From Bacillus mesophilus (GTDB lineage Bacteria; Bacillota; Bacilli; Bacillales; SA4): a stretch of DNA of 64,000 nt. The position numbers were made by a program, and so were the translations under genes. Under the pieces are notes generated by a model. It was not told where the DNA came from. It ran no database searches and worked only from the letters and a program-made list of their open reading frames with translations. Within the stretch, counting starts at the first letter, position 1; each line of letters opens with the position of its first letter. Below are positions 1-8,560 of this stretch, in pieces. The stretch is from positions 124,001 to 188,000 of the forward strand of contig NZ_JAAIWM010000002.1 in assembly GCF_011008845.1 (NCBI RefSeq). The letters are read 5' to 3'.

Positions 1-112
1 CATAGGGACAAAGGAAATCACTTTGTCCTTGGTGAGACATCGCAGGCGCATACCGAGGAGGCTCACCGCACGCCCCGCGGAAAGCGAAGCATCCTGGAGT
101 GGAAATCAATCA
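1..112 (-). repeat. GC-rich palindromic intergenic repeat, copy 1 (cut by window edge)
   Basis: Read on the minus strand this stretch has the same core as two other places in the window (10281-10405 and 39566-39690): a CTTTCCGCGGGG block, then GTGAGCCTCCTCG, then a GTCTCACC block. The two middle blocks can pair as an inner hairpin. The third block, CCCGCAGGAGTC, is not seen here, either because this copy has diverged or because it runs off the window. It contains no ORF and stands out from its AT-rich surroundings by its GC content. Confidence 0.6.
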
Positions 113-144
113 CCCATTATTGCAACAATCCCAAGAAGAAGCAC

Positions 145-179
145 AAAAAAAACAACTGTCTATTGCGACAGTTGTTTTA
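145..179 (-). terminator. Rho-independent terminator of prsW
   Basis: Minus-strand hairpin AACAACTGTC / GACAGTTGTT with a short loop, followed by a run of eight T (AAAAAAAA on the plus strand). The prsW stop codon lies inside the stem, so the last codons of prsW double as terminator. Confidence 0.8.
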
Positions 180-831
180 CTGATGTATGTTGAAGCACCC
201 TTGCAAGTTTGACTTTTCTTAACCCTAACCACCATAGAAAGATCATAAATGGGATGATAAACACGACCCATTCTTCAATGGAGTAAATGATAAAGTTATA
301 TAGTCCATGTAATATAAACGGAATCATAAGTGACCATAAAAGAAATCTCTTTTTAACGCTACCAAATGTGAATTTAGATTTCCCTAGATAATATCCCATT
401 ATGACTCCAAATAGGGCATGACTTGAAACAGGCAAAAGAGCTCTTCCCATTGCAATATCTACACCATGTGCAAATAAATAGATAATGTTTTCAGCTGTAG
501 CAAATCCAAGTGAAACAGATGCTCCATACACAATCCCATCATAAATTTCATCAAACTCAACATGTTTATAGGCAATAAAAAATAAGATGAACCACTTAAA
601 AAATTCTTCTAGTAAACCAGCTGCTAAAAAGGACTGCATGAGTGGTGAATGAATCACCTGTTCCTCTGTTAACACATATTGAATAAACATGATTGGAAAA
701 ACTAATATAGCGCCGAATATGAAGGTACGAACTACCATAGAAACTGGTTCAGAGTCGTATTGATCTTTTAGATAAAAATAACTGAGCAAGGCAACACCAG
801 GTGCTATACCAGCTGTAATAATCCCCAGCAT
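160..831 (-). CDS. prsW: PrsW family intramembrane protease
   Basis: Polytopic membrane protein of 223 residues, close to the roughly 218 of B. subtilis PrsW. PrsW makes the site-1 cut in the anti-sigma factor RsiW and so starts release of SigW under envelope stress. The sequence shows an acidic pair in LLEEFFKW (Glu75, Glu76), a further Glu114 in an ATAEN motif, and histidines in SSHALFG near residue 138, as expected for this metalloprotease-like family. Several hydrophobic segments span the length. It is monocistronic, ends in its own terminator, and is divergent from the asparaginase gene. Identity rests on length, motifs and its position near ypdA/gudB. Confidence 0.9.
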   Translation of the reverse strand: MLGIITAGIAPGVALLSYFYLKDQYDSEPVSMVVRTFIFGAILVFPIMFIQYVLTEEQVIHSPLMQSFLAAGLLEEFFKWFILFFIAYKHVEFDEIYDGIVYGASVSLGFATAENIIYLFAHGVDIAMGRALLPVSSHALFGVIMGYYLGKSKFTFGSVKKRFLLWSLMIPFILHGLYNFIIYSIEEWVVFIIPFMIFLWWLGLRKVKLARVLQHTSVKQLSQ

Positions 832-980
832 ATTGTGTTCCTCATTTCCATCAGAATTTAAGATTATATTTTAATACCAACCGAATTTTTTTGTTTTTTG
901 TACCTAGCTAATTTCACTATCTTATCGTAACATGATAGAGTCTAATTTAGAATGAACATTTTTATTTTATTGGAGGAGTT

Positions 981-1952
981 ATGAAGAATATTTTAATACT
1001 ACATACTGGTGGTACAATTGCCATGAAAGAAGATAAAACTAGTGGCTCAGTTGGACAAGTTGGAAATCATCCTCTTCATGATTCGCTAGCCTCTCTTCAT
1101 GAATTTGGTAACATAAAGATGGAGGATGTATTTAATCTTCCCTCGCCTCATATTACCTCTAAGGAGATGCTGATCTTAAGGGACCGAATTGATCGGGCAG
1201 CTAATCAAGAGGATATTGACGGGGTAGTCCTTACTCACGGAACGGATACTTTAGAAGAAACAGCTTATTTTTTAGATTTAACACTCTCTACCAATATTCC
1301 AGTTGTTCTTACTGGAGCGATGCGCTCGAGTAATGAAGTAGGATCAGATGGCCCCTATAATCTTCTCTCTTCATTAAAAGTCGCTGCAAGTGACGAAGCA
1401 AATGGTAAAGGGGTGCTCGTTGTTCTAAATGATGAGGTTCATACTGCTAAAAATGTAACTAAAACACACACAAGTAATATCGCAACCTTTCAAAGTCCTC
1501 AATATGGGCCAGTTGGAATCGTTACAAAACGTGGCGTATCCTTTCATCATGTTCCAATCAACCGTGAGCAGTTTAATATTAACGAGATTTCTAAGAAGGT
1601 TACACTTTTAAAGGCTTATGCTGGAATGGACTCATCCTTACTAAATGTCCTTAAGGACATGGATATTGACGGTGTTATAATTGAGGCACTTGGACAAGGA
1701 AACTTACCACCTGCAACACTTTCAGGGGTAAAAGCACTGTTAAAAAAGCAAATTCCGATTGTTCTTGTCTCCCGCTGCTTTAACGGGATTGTCCAAGATA
1801 CATACAGCTATGAGGGCGGAGGACGTCAACTCAAGGAACTAGGAGTCATCTTTTCAAATGGTCTAAGTGGTCAAAAGGCACGAATTAAGTTAATGATTGC
1901 CCTTAATCAAACGCAAGAGTATAAAGAGCTACAAGAGATTTTCTTTATATAG
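981..1952 (+). CDS. ansA: L-asparaginase
   Basis: A 323-residue enzyme that hydrolyses L-asparagine to aspartate and ammonia. Both catalytic threonine motifs are present: TGGTIAM at residues 9-15 and THGTDTLEETAY from residue 85. There is no signal peptide, so a cytoplasmic type I-like enzyme is most likely. The start ATG follows a strong ribosome site (TTGGAGGAGTT). It is one of few plus-strand genes here and converges on ypdA, sharing a bidirectional terminator with it. The ansA symbol is by family. An ansZ-type secreted enzyme is less likely because no leader is present. Confidence 0.9.
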   Translation: MKNILILHTGGTIAMKEDKTSGSVGQVGNHPLHDSLASLHEFGNIKMEDVFNLPSPHITSKEMLILRDRIDRAANQEDIDGVVLTHGTDTLEETAYFLDLTLSTNIPVVLTGAMRSSNEVGSDGPYNLLSSLKVAASDEANGKGVLVVLNDEVHTAKNVTKTHTSNIATFQSPQYGPVGIVTKRGVSFHHVPINREQFNINEISKKVTLLKAYAGMDSSLLNVLKDMDIDGVIIEALGQGNLPPATLSGVKALLKKQIPIVLVSRCFNGIVQDTYSYEGGGRQLKELGVIFSNGLSGQKARIKLMIALNQTQEYKELQEIFFI

Positions 1953-2020
1953 ACAAATAAGTTGGAGCTTGACTACGATAAACTAAGAAACAACTCAAAC
2001 AAAAAATTTTAAACAAAGAA

Positions 2021-2047
2021 TCCCTTAACTTTTTTTAGTTAAGGGAT
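2021..2047. terminator. Bidirectional terminator between asparaginase and ypdA
   Basis: Perfect 10-bp stem TCCCTTAACT / AGTTAAGGGA with a T-rich loop, flanked by A-rich sequence on one side and TTTGTTTTTT on the other. It serves both converging genes. The ypdA stop codon falls inside the hairpin. Confidence 0.85.
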
Positions 2048-3024
2048 TTGTTTTTTATAGACTTAGCGATTAGTCCTCCATGAAAGCGGCCATTTTCGAT
2101 AAATATTTCATTAGCATTGTTTCCAGCCGCAATAACACCCGCTATAAATATACCGTTTATATTGGTCTCCATTGTCTCTGAATTATATTGTGGACGGCCT
2201 GATTCTGAATCAATCATAATCCCCATTTTCCTAAGAAATGTATGATCTGGGTGATAACCTGTCATAGCGAACACAAAATCATTTTTTATTGTATACTTCT
2301 TGCCTTCTTGCTCATACATAACAGAATCATTTGTGATCTCTATGACAGATGCATTAAAATGCATCACGATTTTACCATGTTTCACTAATGACTCAAACTC
2401 TGGAAGAATCCATGGCTTTATACTTGGTGAGTAATCAGAGCCTCGATATATCACAGTTACTCGTGCACCGACCTTCTCAAACTCTAGAGCAGCATCAATC
2501 GCTGAATTTTTCCCACCAATTACTGTTACGTCTTTATTGAAATAAGGATGCGCTTCTTTAAAGTAATGAAACACCTTACCTAAGTTCTCACCAGGTATAT
2601 TTAAATAGTTTGGATGATCATAATATCCGGTTGCAATAACGATGTATTTTGCTTGATAGCTTTTATGTTCCCCGGCCTTGGTAGTAGATCTTACTGAAAA
2701 TTGACCCTCATTTTCTTTTTGGATGCTGTTAACTTCCTCGTAGGTATTAATTCGAAGTTCCTTTTTCAAAACAACTCTTCTATAATATGCCAATGCTTGA
2801 CTTCTGACTGGTTTTCGATTTTCTGTAATGAAGGGAACTTCGCCAATCTCAAGTTTCTCACTTGTACTAAAGAAGGTTTGGTGAGTAGGATAATGGTAAA
2901 TAGCGTTAACAATATTACCTTTTTCTATTATTAATGGATTGTAACCTTGCTCTTTCAAAGCAATCGCCGCAGATAGCCCACATGGACCACCTCCAACTAT
3001 AATTACATCTTCTTGTATAATCAT
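2035..3024 (-). CDS. ypdA: YpdA family bacillithiol-disulfide reductase
   Basis: A 329-residue flavoprotein of the YpdA (Bdr) family, which reduces bacillithiol disulfide with NADPH in Firmicutes. It has an N-terminal FAD dinucleotide motif GGGPCGLSAA at residues 11-20 and a second NADPH motif GGKNSAIDAA from residue 170. A C-terminal segment (IFIAGVIAAG) binds FAD. The start follows AAGGGGGATTTTT. It lies just downstream of gudB on the same strand, as in B. subtilis, but the gudB terminator separates them. Function is inferred from family membership and synteny. Confidence 0.9.
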   Translation of the reverse strand: MIIQEDVIIVGGGPCGLSAAIALKEQGYNPLIIEKGNIVNAIYHYPTHQTFFSTSEKLEIGEVPFITENRKPVRSQALAYYRRVVLKKELRINTYEEVNSIQKENEGQFSVRSTTKAGEHKSYQAKYIVIATGYYDHPNYLNIPGENLGKVFHYFKEAHPYFNKDVTVIGGKNSAIDAALEFEKVGARVTVIYRGSDYSPSIKPWILPEFESLVKHGKIVMHFNASVIEITNDSVMYEQEGKKYTIKNDFVFAMTGYHPDHTFLRKMGIMIDSESGRPQYNSETMETNINGIFIAGVIAAGNNANEIFIENGRFHGGLIAKSIKNKSLN

Positions 3025-3153
3025 AAAAATCCCCCTTAGGTATTCAAGGGTGGCACAGAACCAACATCATAGCAACCCTAAGTATATGGACGCAAATTGC
3101 CTGAGAAGTAGTATTATGCGTCAAATAGGCGAAATTAGTTCTGATGAACCAAG

Positions 3154-3192
3154 AAAAATCCCCATATCATTAAGTATGATAGGGGATTTTCG
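3154..3192 (-). terminator. Terminator of gudB
   Basis: Minus-strand hairpin AAAATCCCC-TATCAT / ATGATA-TGGGGATTTTT with a T tail. It separates gudB from ypdA. The rest of the gap (3025-3153) shows no convincing gene. Confidence 0.8.
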
Positions 3193-3208
3193 GTATAGAT
3201 GCAATGAA

Positions 3209-4486
3209 TTAGATCCAACCTCTGAATCTAGATGCTTCAGCCATTTTTCGAACACCAACCATATAAGCTGCCAGACGCATATCTACTCGGCGAGATTGCG
3301 CCGTATCATAAATATTATTAAATGACTTTACCATTACTTTTTCAAGCTTTTCTTCTACTTCTTCTTCTGTCCAATAATAGCCTTGATTGTTTTGTACCCA
3401 CTCAAAATAAGAAACGGTTACTCCACCAGCACTTGCTAGTACATCAGGTACAAGGAGAATACCGCGATCGGTTAAAATCTTTGTTCCTTCAAGTGTTGTT
3501 GGACCATTTGCTGCTTCCACAACAATGCTTGCTCGGATATTATGGGCATTTTCTTCGGTAATTTGATTTTCTATTGCTGCCGGAACTAAAATGTCACAAT
3601 CGAGTTCAAGTAACTCTTTATTAGAAATCGTGTTATTAAATAACTTTGTAACTGTTCCAAAGCTGTCTCTGCGGTCTAATAAGTAGTCAATATCTAGTCC
3701 TTTAGGATCATGAAGTCCACCATATGCATCAGAGATTCCAATCACCTTTGCACCCGCATCATGCATAAACTTAGCTAAAAAGCTTCCTGCATTACCAAAG
3801 CCTTGAACCACTACTCTTGCACCTTCAAGTTGAATACCACGCTTTTGTGCAGCCTCTCTTATACAAATCGTTACACCCTTAGCGGTTGCCGATTCACGTC
3901 CATGAGAACCACCTAAAACTAATGGTTTACCAGTGATAAATCCAGGAGAATTAAATTCATCAATTCGGCTATATTCATCCATCATCCAAGCCATAATTTG
4001 AGAATTAGTAAATACATCCGGTGCTGGAATGTCCTTTGTTGGTCCAACGATTTGACTGATGGCACGAACATAACCACGACTTAGACGTTCTAACTCTCTA
4101 AAGGACATTTCTCGTGGATCACAAACAATTCCACCTTTACCTCCACCATAAGGTAAATCGACAATTCCACATTTTAAGCTCATCCAAATAGATAAAGCTT
4201 TCACTTCTTTTTCAGTAACGTTTGGATGGAAGCGAATGCCTCCCTTTGTTGGTCCAACCGCATCGTTATGTTGTGCTCGGTACCCTGTAAAAATTTTAAC
4301 AGATCCATCATCCATACGTACGGGGATTTTAACTGTCATTAGTCGAATTGGTTCCTTCAGAAGCTCATATACCTCTTCTGGATATCCTAGTTTATCTAAC
4401 GCATTATGTATAACAGTTTGAGTAGATTTTAAGACATCTAATTTATCATCACTTTCAGAGTGTCCTGTGTTCTTATCGGCTACCAT
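3209..4486 (-). CDS. gudB: Glutamate dehydrogenase (GudB/RocG family)
   Basis: Hexameric catabolic glutamate dehydrogenase converting glutamate to 2-oxoglutarate and ammonia with NAD. At 425 residues it has the normal family length. The substrate motif KGGIRFHP (residues 81-88) and the catalytic lysine in LPYGGGKGGIVCDP (Lys117) are intact. A Rossmann motif GFGNAG is in the second domain. No internal duplication like the one that inactivates gudB in domesticated B. subtilis 168 is evident. The start has GGGAGG seven bases upstream. A sigma-A promoter and a cre box lie upstream. It is placed next to ypdA and mecB as in B. subtilis, which favours gudB over rocG. Confidence 0.93.
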   Translation of the reverse strand: MVADKNTGHSESDDKLDVLKSTQTVIHNALDKLGYPEEVYELLKEPIRLMTVKIPVRMDDGSVKIFTGYRAQHNDAVGPTKGGIRFHPNVTEKEVKALSIWMSLKCGIVDLPYGGGKGGIVCDPREMSFRELERLSRGYVRAISQIVGPTKDIPAPDVFTNSQIMAWMMDEYSRIDEFNSPGFITGKPLVLGGSHGRESATAKGVTICIREAAQKRGIQLEGARVVVQGFGNAGSFLAKFMHDAGAKVIGISDAYGGLHDPKGLDIDYLLDRRDSFGTVTKLFNNTISNKELLELDCDILVPAAIENQITEENAHNIRASIVVEAANGPTTLEGTKILTDRGILLVPDVLASAGGVTVSYFEWVQNNQGYYWTEEEVEEKLEKVMVKSFNNIYDTAQSRRVDMRLAAYMVGVRKMAEASRFRGWI

Positions 4487-4537
4487 CTATAAACCTCCCA
4501 AAAATTTTACCTTAAATATTGTCTCCATTCGGTAATT

Positions 4538-4565
4538 AGTATACACCTTCATTTAGGTTATGCAA
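4538..4565 (-). promoter_or_regulatory. Putative sigma-A promoter of gudB
   Basis: On the minus strand TTGCAT, 16 bases, then TATACT, ending about 50 bases upstream of the gudB start codon. Both boxes are close to consensus. Confidence 0.6.
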
Positions 4566-4605
4566 ATAAGAAAAATAACATTTTGTTGTTTAACATAAGT
4601 TTTTT

Positions 4606-4619
4606 TGTAAACGATTTCA
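4606..4619. promoter_or_regulatory. CcpA cre box upstream of gudB
   Basis: TGTAAACGATTTCA matches every fixed position of the catabolite-responsive element consensus TGWAANCGNTNWCA. It lies about 41 bases upstream of the predicted -35 box, a position more often used for activation or for blocking an upstream promoter than for road-block repression. Confidence 0.6.
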
Positions 4620-4683
4620 TTATATATGTGTCAAAACATTTCTAATATAAATATTATCCATGATCACCAAGGTTCCGGCTTCC

Positions 4684-4726
4684 TAAAAATGAAGAGCCGG
4701 TATAGGAAAATTCCTATACTGGCTTC
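4684..4726 (-). terminator. Terminator of mecB
   Basis: Minus-strand hairpin AGCCAGTATAGGAA / TTCCTATACCGGCT followed by CTTCATTTTT, immediately after the mecB stop codon. Confidence 0.8.
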
Positions 4727-4730
4727 TATC

Positions 4731-5318
4731 TTAAAAATATTTATTTATTTGTGTAAGCGCCTGTTCTTTCATTAATTCTTTTCCATATTCGTTCACTCTA
4801 TACGTTGTTACTGTCGCAGGGTTTCCAAATTCCGCAAGCAATGCAATCATATTATCTACATTTTTATCTCCAAATTCATTATCCTCAAATAATAGATAAT
4901 ATTTTTGTTGATAGGAATATAAAGATCCACCTGTTATGTCTAAAGCAAACATTCTTTTTGCTAATGAAAGGACATCTTCAAACGTATTAAACTCATAAAA
5001 TATGTCATAGCTTTCATCTAGTGTTACTTGCATCTCAATATACTCATCCAAGAATTCATCAGAATCCTCGTAATCAGCAGTTTCCTTTGTCACAATGACT
5101 ACCATTCCTTGTGCTTGTAAAGAAAAGACCTCTACGGCAATAGGACCATCAGCTTCAAAACCAAGCTCTAAACTTGCCTCATCCATCATATCACGAAAAA
5201 GCTGCTGTACCTTTGGAGCGTCATGCCATAAGTCTTCCTTTGTTAGGCCGCGTTCAAGGAGGTCATCAAATGTGAGAAATACCTTTATTTTGTTATAGGT
5301 TAAACGTTCTAAGCGCAT
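4731..5318 (-). CDS. mecB: MecA paralogue (MecB/YpbH), ClpC adaptor
   Basis: A 195-residue protein of the MecA/MecB adaptor family, which deliver substrates such as ComK to the ClpC-ClpP protease. The N-terminal MRLERLTYNKIKVFLT block is typical of the substrate-binding domain. An acidic linker (DYEDSDEFLDEY, around residues 80-92) joins the C-terminal ClpC-binding domain. The start has AAGGAGGTTACC. Placement beside gudB matches B. subtilis ypbH rather than mecA, which is located elsewhere in that genome. The family assignment is strong and the substrate range cannot be read from sequence. Confidence 0.88.
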   Translation of the reverse strand: MRLERLTYNKIKVFLTFDDLLERGLTKEDLWHDAPKVQQLFRDMMDEASLELGFEADGPIAVEVFSLQAQGMVVIVTKETADYEDSDEFLDEYIEMQVTLDESYDIFYEFNTFEDVLSLAKRMFALDITGGSLYSYQQKYYLLFEDNEFGDKNVDNMIALLAEFGNPATVTTYRVNEYGKELMKEQALTQINKYF

Positions 5319-5439
5319 TTATGGTAACCTCCTTACCATCACTCCCACATCCTCACTAATACTATATGATTAGATAGCAAGATGGTTCATCACATTTTCA
5401 CTCCAGTTTACACCCAAGCCTCAAGTAAAGACAAGCAAT

Positions 5440-6348
5440 TTACTTAAGCCGAGCATCTAACCAAGAGTCCCACTCCTCTCTCGTACTTCCGAGAAGATGC
5501 GCTGCATATTGTTCTCTTTTTTCAGATTCTAAGAAAGAAACTGCATGGCCCCCTAGTCCGATCTCTATATCTTTATAATCGGCTTTTAACCGATCCACTA
5601 AACTTAGAGTTTCAACCAGGTTATAAATCATCGTACAGGATAAGAATAAAAATTTCGGCTTTATTTGTTCAATAACAACATCAAAGTCATCATTTTCAAT
5701 GCTTGACCCTAAATAAATAACTTCAAAGCCTTGTTTCCGTATATATAGAGTGAAAATTAGGAGACCTAGCTCATGCGACTCATTGGGACCACATACCGCA
5801 AGCACCTTTGGTAAATATGAGTTTGTAGGTAGGGTATACATAATATGCCCAATTCTTGAACGAAGGAATGATGAGGTAAAATGTTCATGGGCACTTGTGA
5901 TTTTACCTTTTTCCCATAATTCACCCACCTGTACAAGCACAGTCCCTAAAATATCAATCGCTACTTTATCAATTGAATATAAACTAAAAGCATGATTCAA
6001 ATATTCGTGAGCCTGGTTTTCATTAAACTGAAGTAGACTATTAACTAGCTTTTCAGCAAGCTCACGATCTTGCCCTCCTTCAGCCAACGGTTGGCTGCCT
6101 GTGTCATTAACTAAACCACTATTTTCTAACAAGTTTATCGCCTGGCTAATAGTGAAGCCTTTATTTACTTTTTGAATTAACCACTTCAAAATCTTTACAT
6201 GTTCCTCTGTATAAAGGCGATGTCCTGCTTCATTACGAACGGGTGCAATAATTCGATATCTTCTCTCCCAAGCTCTTAGAGTACCTGCCTGTACGCCAAG
6301 CATTTGGGAGACTGCTTTTATATTATATTTCCCTTCAGGTAAAACCAT
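5440..6348 (-). CDS. MerR-family regulator with cobalamin-binding domain (CarH/LitR-like)
   Basis: A 302-residue regulator. Residues 8-75 form a MerR winged-helix DNA-binding domain (TLRAWERRY). Residues 95-175 form the helical cobalamin-cap domain with the CarH hallmark W-x9-EH (Trp145, Glu155, His156). Residues 181-300 form a B12-binding Rossmann domain with E-x-H-x-x-G (Glu190, His192, Gly195), a Ser at 237 and GG at 266-267. CarH and LitR proteins bind adenosylcobalamin in the dark as tetramers that repress, and light breaks them apart. The residue after Trp145 is Glu, whereas Thermus CarH has the His that caps light-exposed cobalamin. Tandem repeats lie upstream. B. subtilis has no such gene here, so it is an insertion between mecB and ypbG. 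Confidence 0.85.
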   Translation of the reverse strand: MVLPEGKYNIKAVSQMLGVQAGTLRAWERRYRIIAPVRNEAGHRLYTEEHVKILKWLIQKVNKGFTISQAINLLENSGLVNDTGSQPLAEGGQDRELAEKLVNSLLQFNENQAHEYLNHAFSLYSIDKVAIDILGTVLVQVGELWEKGKITSAHEHFTSSFLRSRIGHIMYTLPTNSYLPKVLAVCGPNESHELGLLIFTLYIRKQGFEVIYLGSSIENDDFDVVIEQIKPKFLFLSCTMIYNLVETLSLVDRLKADYKDIEIGLGGHAVSFLESEKREQYAAHLLGSTREEWDSWLDARLK

Positions 6349-6410
6349 CTAACATCCTCCATATGACTTTATATCCATTAGAATTATAGCCAACATTACC
6401 ACTTGTTTAA

Positions 6411-6434
6411 ACTTTGTACAATCACTTTGTACAA
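6411..6434. promoter_or_regulatory. Tandem 11-bp repeats upstream of the CarH-like gene (putative operator)
   Basis: Two identical ACTTTGTACAA copies separated by two bases (13-bp period). Each contains TTGTACAA, which fits the TnTACA core reported for CarH/LitR operators made of short direct repeats. They lie about 65-85 bases upstream of the regulator start, where an autoregulatory operator would be expected. Confidence 0.5.
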
Positions 6435-6449
6435 GTTTTGTTGCAGGAT

Positions 6450-7226
6450 TTAGCTATTCTTATTTGAGATCATAAGAAGATGTGTTTCAGCTGAAGCTCC
6501 CATTCGCAATGGAATAAAGGTTGTACCATAACCATTACTGACAAAAATTTTTATATTTTTAGTGCTTTTCAGTCCACCTTTACTATGCATACCCCATTTA
6601 CCTAGTCTAATCTGTCCTCCGTGAGTATGACCACTTATGATGAGTTGAATTTGATGATCTTCTTTAACTTCATGAATGATATCTGGATTATGACTTACTA
6701 GGATCTTGAAGCTGTTAGGCTCCGAATCCATCAAAGCTAGATCAAGGCGGGACCTTTTTGTACCATAGTCATCAACACCAAGAAGACTCAATTTTTCTCC
6801 CTTTGCGGATTCAAATGATACTGCTGTATTATCTAAAATTTTCACCCCGTTGCTAAGTAGCAGGGAGTCAAGTTCATGGTAATCTACTTCATAGTCATTG
6901 TTTCCCCAAACAAAATAAGTAGGACCAAGTTCTCTTAACACCCTAATATTTTCCTCTACCCTTGAAAAAGGCACACCTTTTTCAGTTAAATCTCCTCCAA
7001 TAATAACGAGATCTACCTTTCCTTTTAAGGAAGATAACATATTTTTGGAGATGGTCCTTCTATGTATATCTGAAATAAAATAAATAGCTACACGACCTAA
7101 TGATTCAGGGAACTCATCGAAAGTAAGTGAAACAGAATGTATTACATTCAAATGAGCCTCCCTATACATATAAACTAATAATAAAACTAATAGTAGGACG
7201 CTAACTACTAAGAAGAATAAAAACAA
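6450..7226 (-). CDS. ypbG: Metallophosphoesterase YpbG
   Basis: A 258-residue calcineurin-like phosphoesterase with one N-terminal membrane anchor (residues 1-20). The metal ligands are all present: ISDIHRRT, GGDLTEKG, GNNDYE, SHNPDI and SGHTHGGQ. Its natural substrate is not known. Related membrane-anchored enzymes act on UDP-diacylglucosamine or other phosphodiesters. The start codon is TTG with GGAG nine bases upstream, lying in the stop region of the preceding gene, so the two are probably translated together. Position matches B. subtilis ypbG. Confidence 0.85.
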   Translation of the reverse strand: MFLFFLVVSVLLLVLLLVYMYREAHLNVIHSVSLTFDEFPESLGRVAIYFISDIHRRTISKNMLSSLKGKVDLVIIGGDLTEKGVPFSRVEENIRVLRELGPTYFVWGNNDYEVDYHELDSLLLSNGVKILDNTAVSFESAKGEKLSLLGVDDYGTKRSRLDLALMDSEPNSFKILVSHNPDIIHEVKEDHQIQLIISGHTHGGQIRLGKWGMHSKGGLKSTKNIKIFVSNGYGTTFIPLRMGASAETHLLMISNKNS

Positions 7227-7229
7227 GCC

Positions 7230-7631
7230 CTACAACTCCATTCTTTGTACATATGGTATATACCGATTTAATTTTAATGAAATCATACCATACATGCACG
7301 AAAAAAATAAAAATCCAAGGCCAACTATTGGATTCAGTATAAACACGAATATAAAGCTAAAGATCACGAAGTAAGAGCTAAGAATTTGAAAAGGAAAGAT
7401 TCTTACTCTTTTAAAATATGCATACGTTAATTCTATACTATCCCTCAGCAGCTTTGCATTTGCGAGAAATCCTATAAAAAAGAAAAACATTCCAATTAAA
7501 AATGAGAAAGGGTCTAGAATGATAGTAGAAAGAAATTGTCCGAAGTCACCAGACTGTAAGGATGGTATAGAGCTAGCAGAAACCAATCCCCCGATGATTC
7601 CTATAAACAAACAAAAGAATGTAGCTAACAT
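7230..7631 (-). CDS. Hypothetical membrane protein
   Basis: A 133-residue, very hydrophobic protein with about four predicted membrane segments (near residues 3-20, 38-58, 82-100 and 101-118). I do not recognise a family. It ends three bases before the TTG start of ypbG, so the two form a transcription unit and may work together. Its ribosome site AAGGGGG is embedded in the terminator hairpin of the upstream CBS gene, which could limit its translation. The start ATG at 7631 is well supported by that site. Confidence 0.7.
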   Translation of the reverse strand: MLATFFCLFIGIIGGLVSASSIPSLQSGDFGQFLSTIILDPFSFLIGMFFFFIGFLANAKLLRDSIELTYAYFKRVRIFPFQILSSYFVIFSFIFVFILNPIVGLGFLFFSCMYGMISLKLNRYIPYVQRMEL

Positions 7632-7635
7632 ATAA

Positions 7636-7672
7636 AAACCCCCTTACCTTACGTGTATGAGGTTAAGAGGGT
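7636..7672 (-). terminator. Terminator of the CBS-domain gene, overlapping the next ribosome site
   Basis: Minus-strand imperfect hairpin CACCCTCTTAACCT / AGGTAAGGGGG followed by TTTTTAT. The 3' arm contains the AAGGGGG ribosome site of the next gene, which starts at 7631. Confidence 0.65.
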
Positions 7673-7692
7673 GTTCATGATTTTCAATTTTA

Positions 7693-8325
7693 TTAATCTT
7701 CGGTAATATCCAACACTCTAAAGCCTACACTTTCGAGTTTTTTCACAAATTTGTCGATGTTATCATTTTTCTCAACCTTCATGACGATTCTTCTTACCAA
7801 CTTATCTGTTTCGTCAAAGGTTGATAAAGAAATAATGTTTTCATGGTAAACCTTTGCAATTTCAGCTAAACGTGCAATTCTTCCTTCCGTTTCAACTGAA
7901 GAAAAAGCAATTCTTACACCTTTACGATGCATACCGAATGCGCTTTGGAATTGCTCTAACACATCATAGCGTGTCACAACTCCTAAATATTTTAGGTCTT
8001 CATCAACCACCGCAATAATTGGCATATCTTTTAATAAGACTAATGTCTTTTCAAAAATCTCTTCGCCTTGTAAATAAAAATCCTTGCGAGTTGCAATCTC
8101 TCCTGCTGTAGTATTAGCTAAATAGGTTTCCTTGTCCTGTGGTGCTTCAAAAAAGCACTCATAAACATGGTACCTTGTTACCATCCCAACGTATTTTCCG
8201 TCTTTAAGAACAGGAACTCCATCAATGGAGAAATCCTCGAGTTTTTTTAACGTCTCTTTAAGTGAAGCGTTATAGTCAACCGTAAAACTTTTTTCCTTCG
8301 CAATCATAATGCTTTTAACAAACAT
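7693..8325 (-). CDS. CBS-pair protein with C-terminal ACT-like domain (AcuB-like)
   Basis: Two CBS motifs occupy roughly residues 5-130 (DGVPVLKDGKYVGMVTR and a second with LGVVTRYDVLEQF). An ACT-like regulatory domain follows to residue 210. CBS pairs usually bind adenine nucleotides or cyclic di-AMP, and proteins with this layout resemble AcuB, but no ligand can be assigned. The ATG at 8325 is preferred because AAAGGGGTG lies nine bases upstream. The GTG at 8337 overlaps that site. It is followed by its own terminator and precedes the divergent cotJ operon. Confidence 0.75.
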   Translation of the reverse strand: MFVKSIMIAKEKSFTVDYNASLKETLKKLEDFSIDGVPVLKDGKYVGMVTRYHVYECFFEAPQDKETYLANTTAGEIATRKDFYLQGEEIFEKTLVLLKDMPIIAVVDEDLKYLGVVTRYDVLEQFQSAFGMHRKGVRIAFSSVETEGRIARLAEIAKVYHENIISLSTFDETDKLVRRIVMKVEKNDNIDKFVKKLESVGFRVLDITED

Positions 8326-8560
8326 GTCCAAAGACACCCCTTTACTATACCAGTCTATATCCCTGTAATAATTTCCCCGTAACCTTCATTCCTTTTTTTA
8401 CGATAATGTTTATTCCCTCCAATTATATTCAACATAGTTACAAAAAAACCCTTTCCATAAAAGACATTTTTCTAAAAAATTAATCATAGCTTTTTATGAA
8501 GAATGATTTTTTTACTTAAAATTCATCAAGAACTAACACGATGAGATAGGAGGGTGTCTT

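Noticed and set aside
3209..4486. Possible inactivating duplication in gudB, as in B. subtilis 168
   Set aside because: The frame is intact, length is normal and the active-site motifs are present. No duplication is evident.
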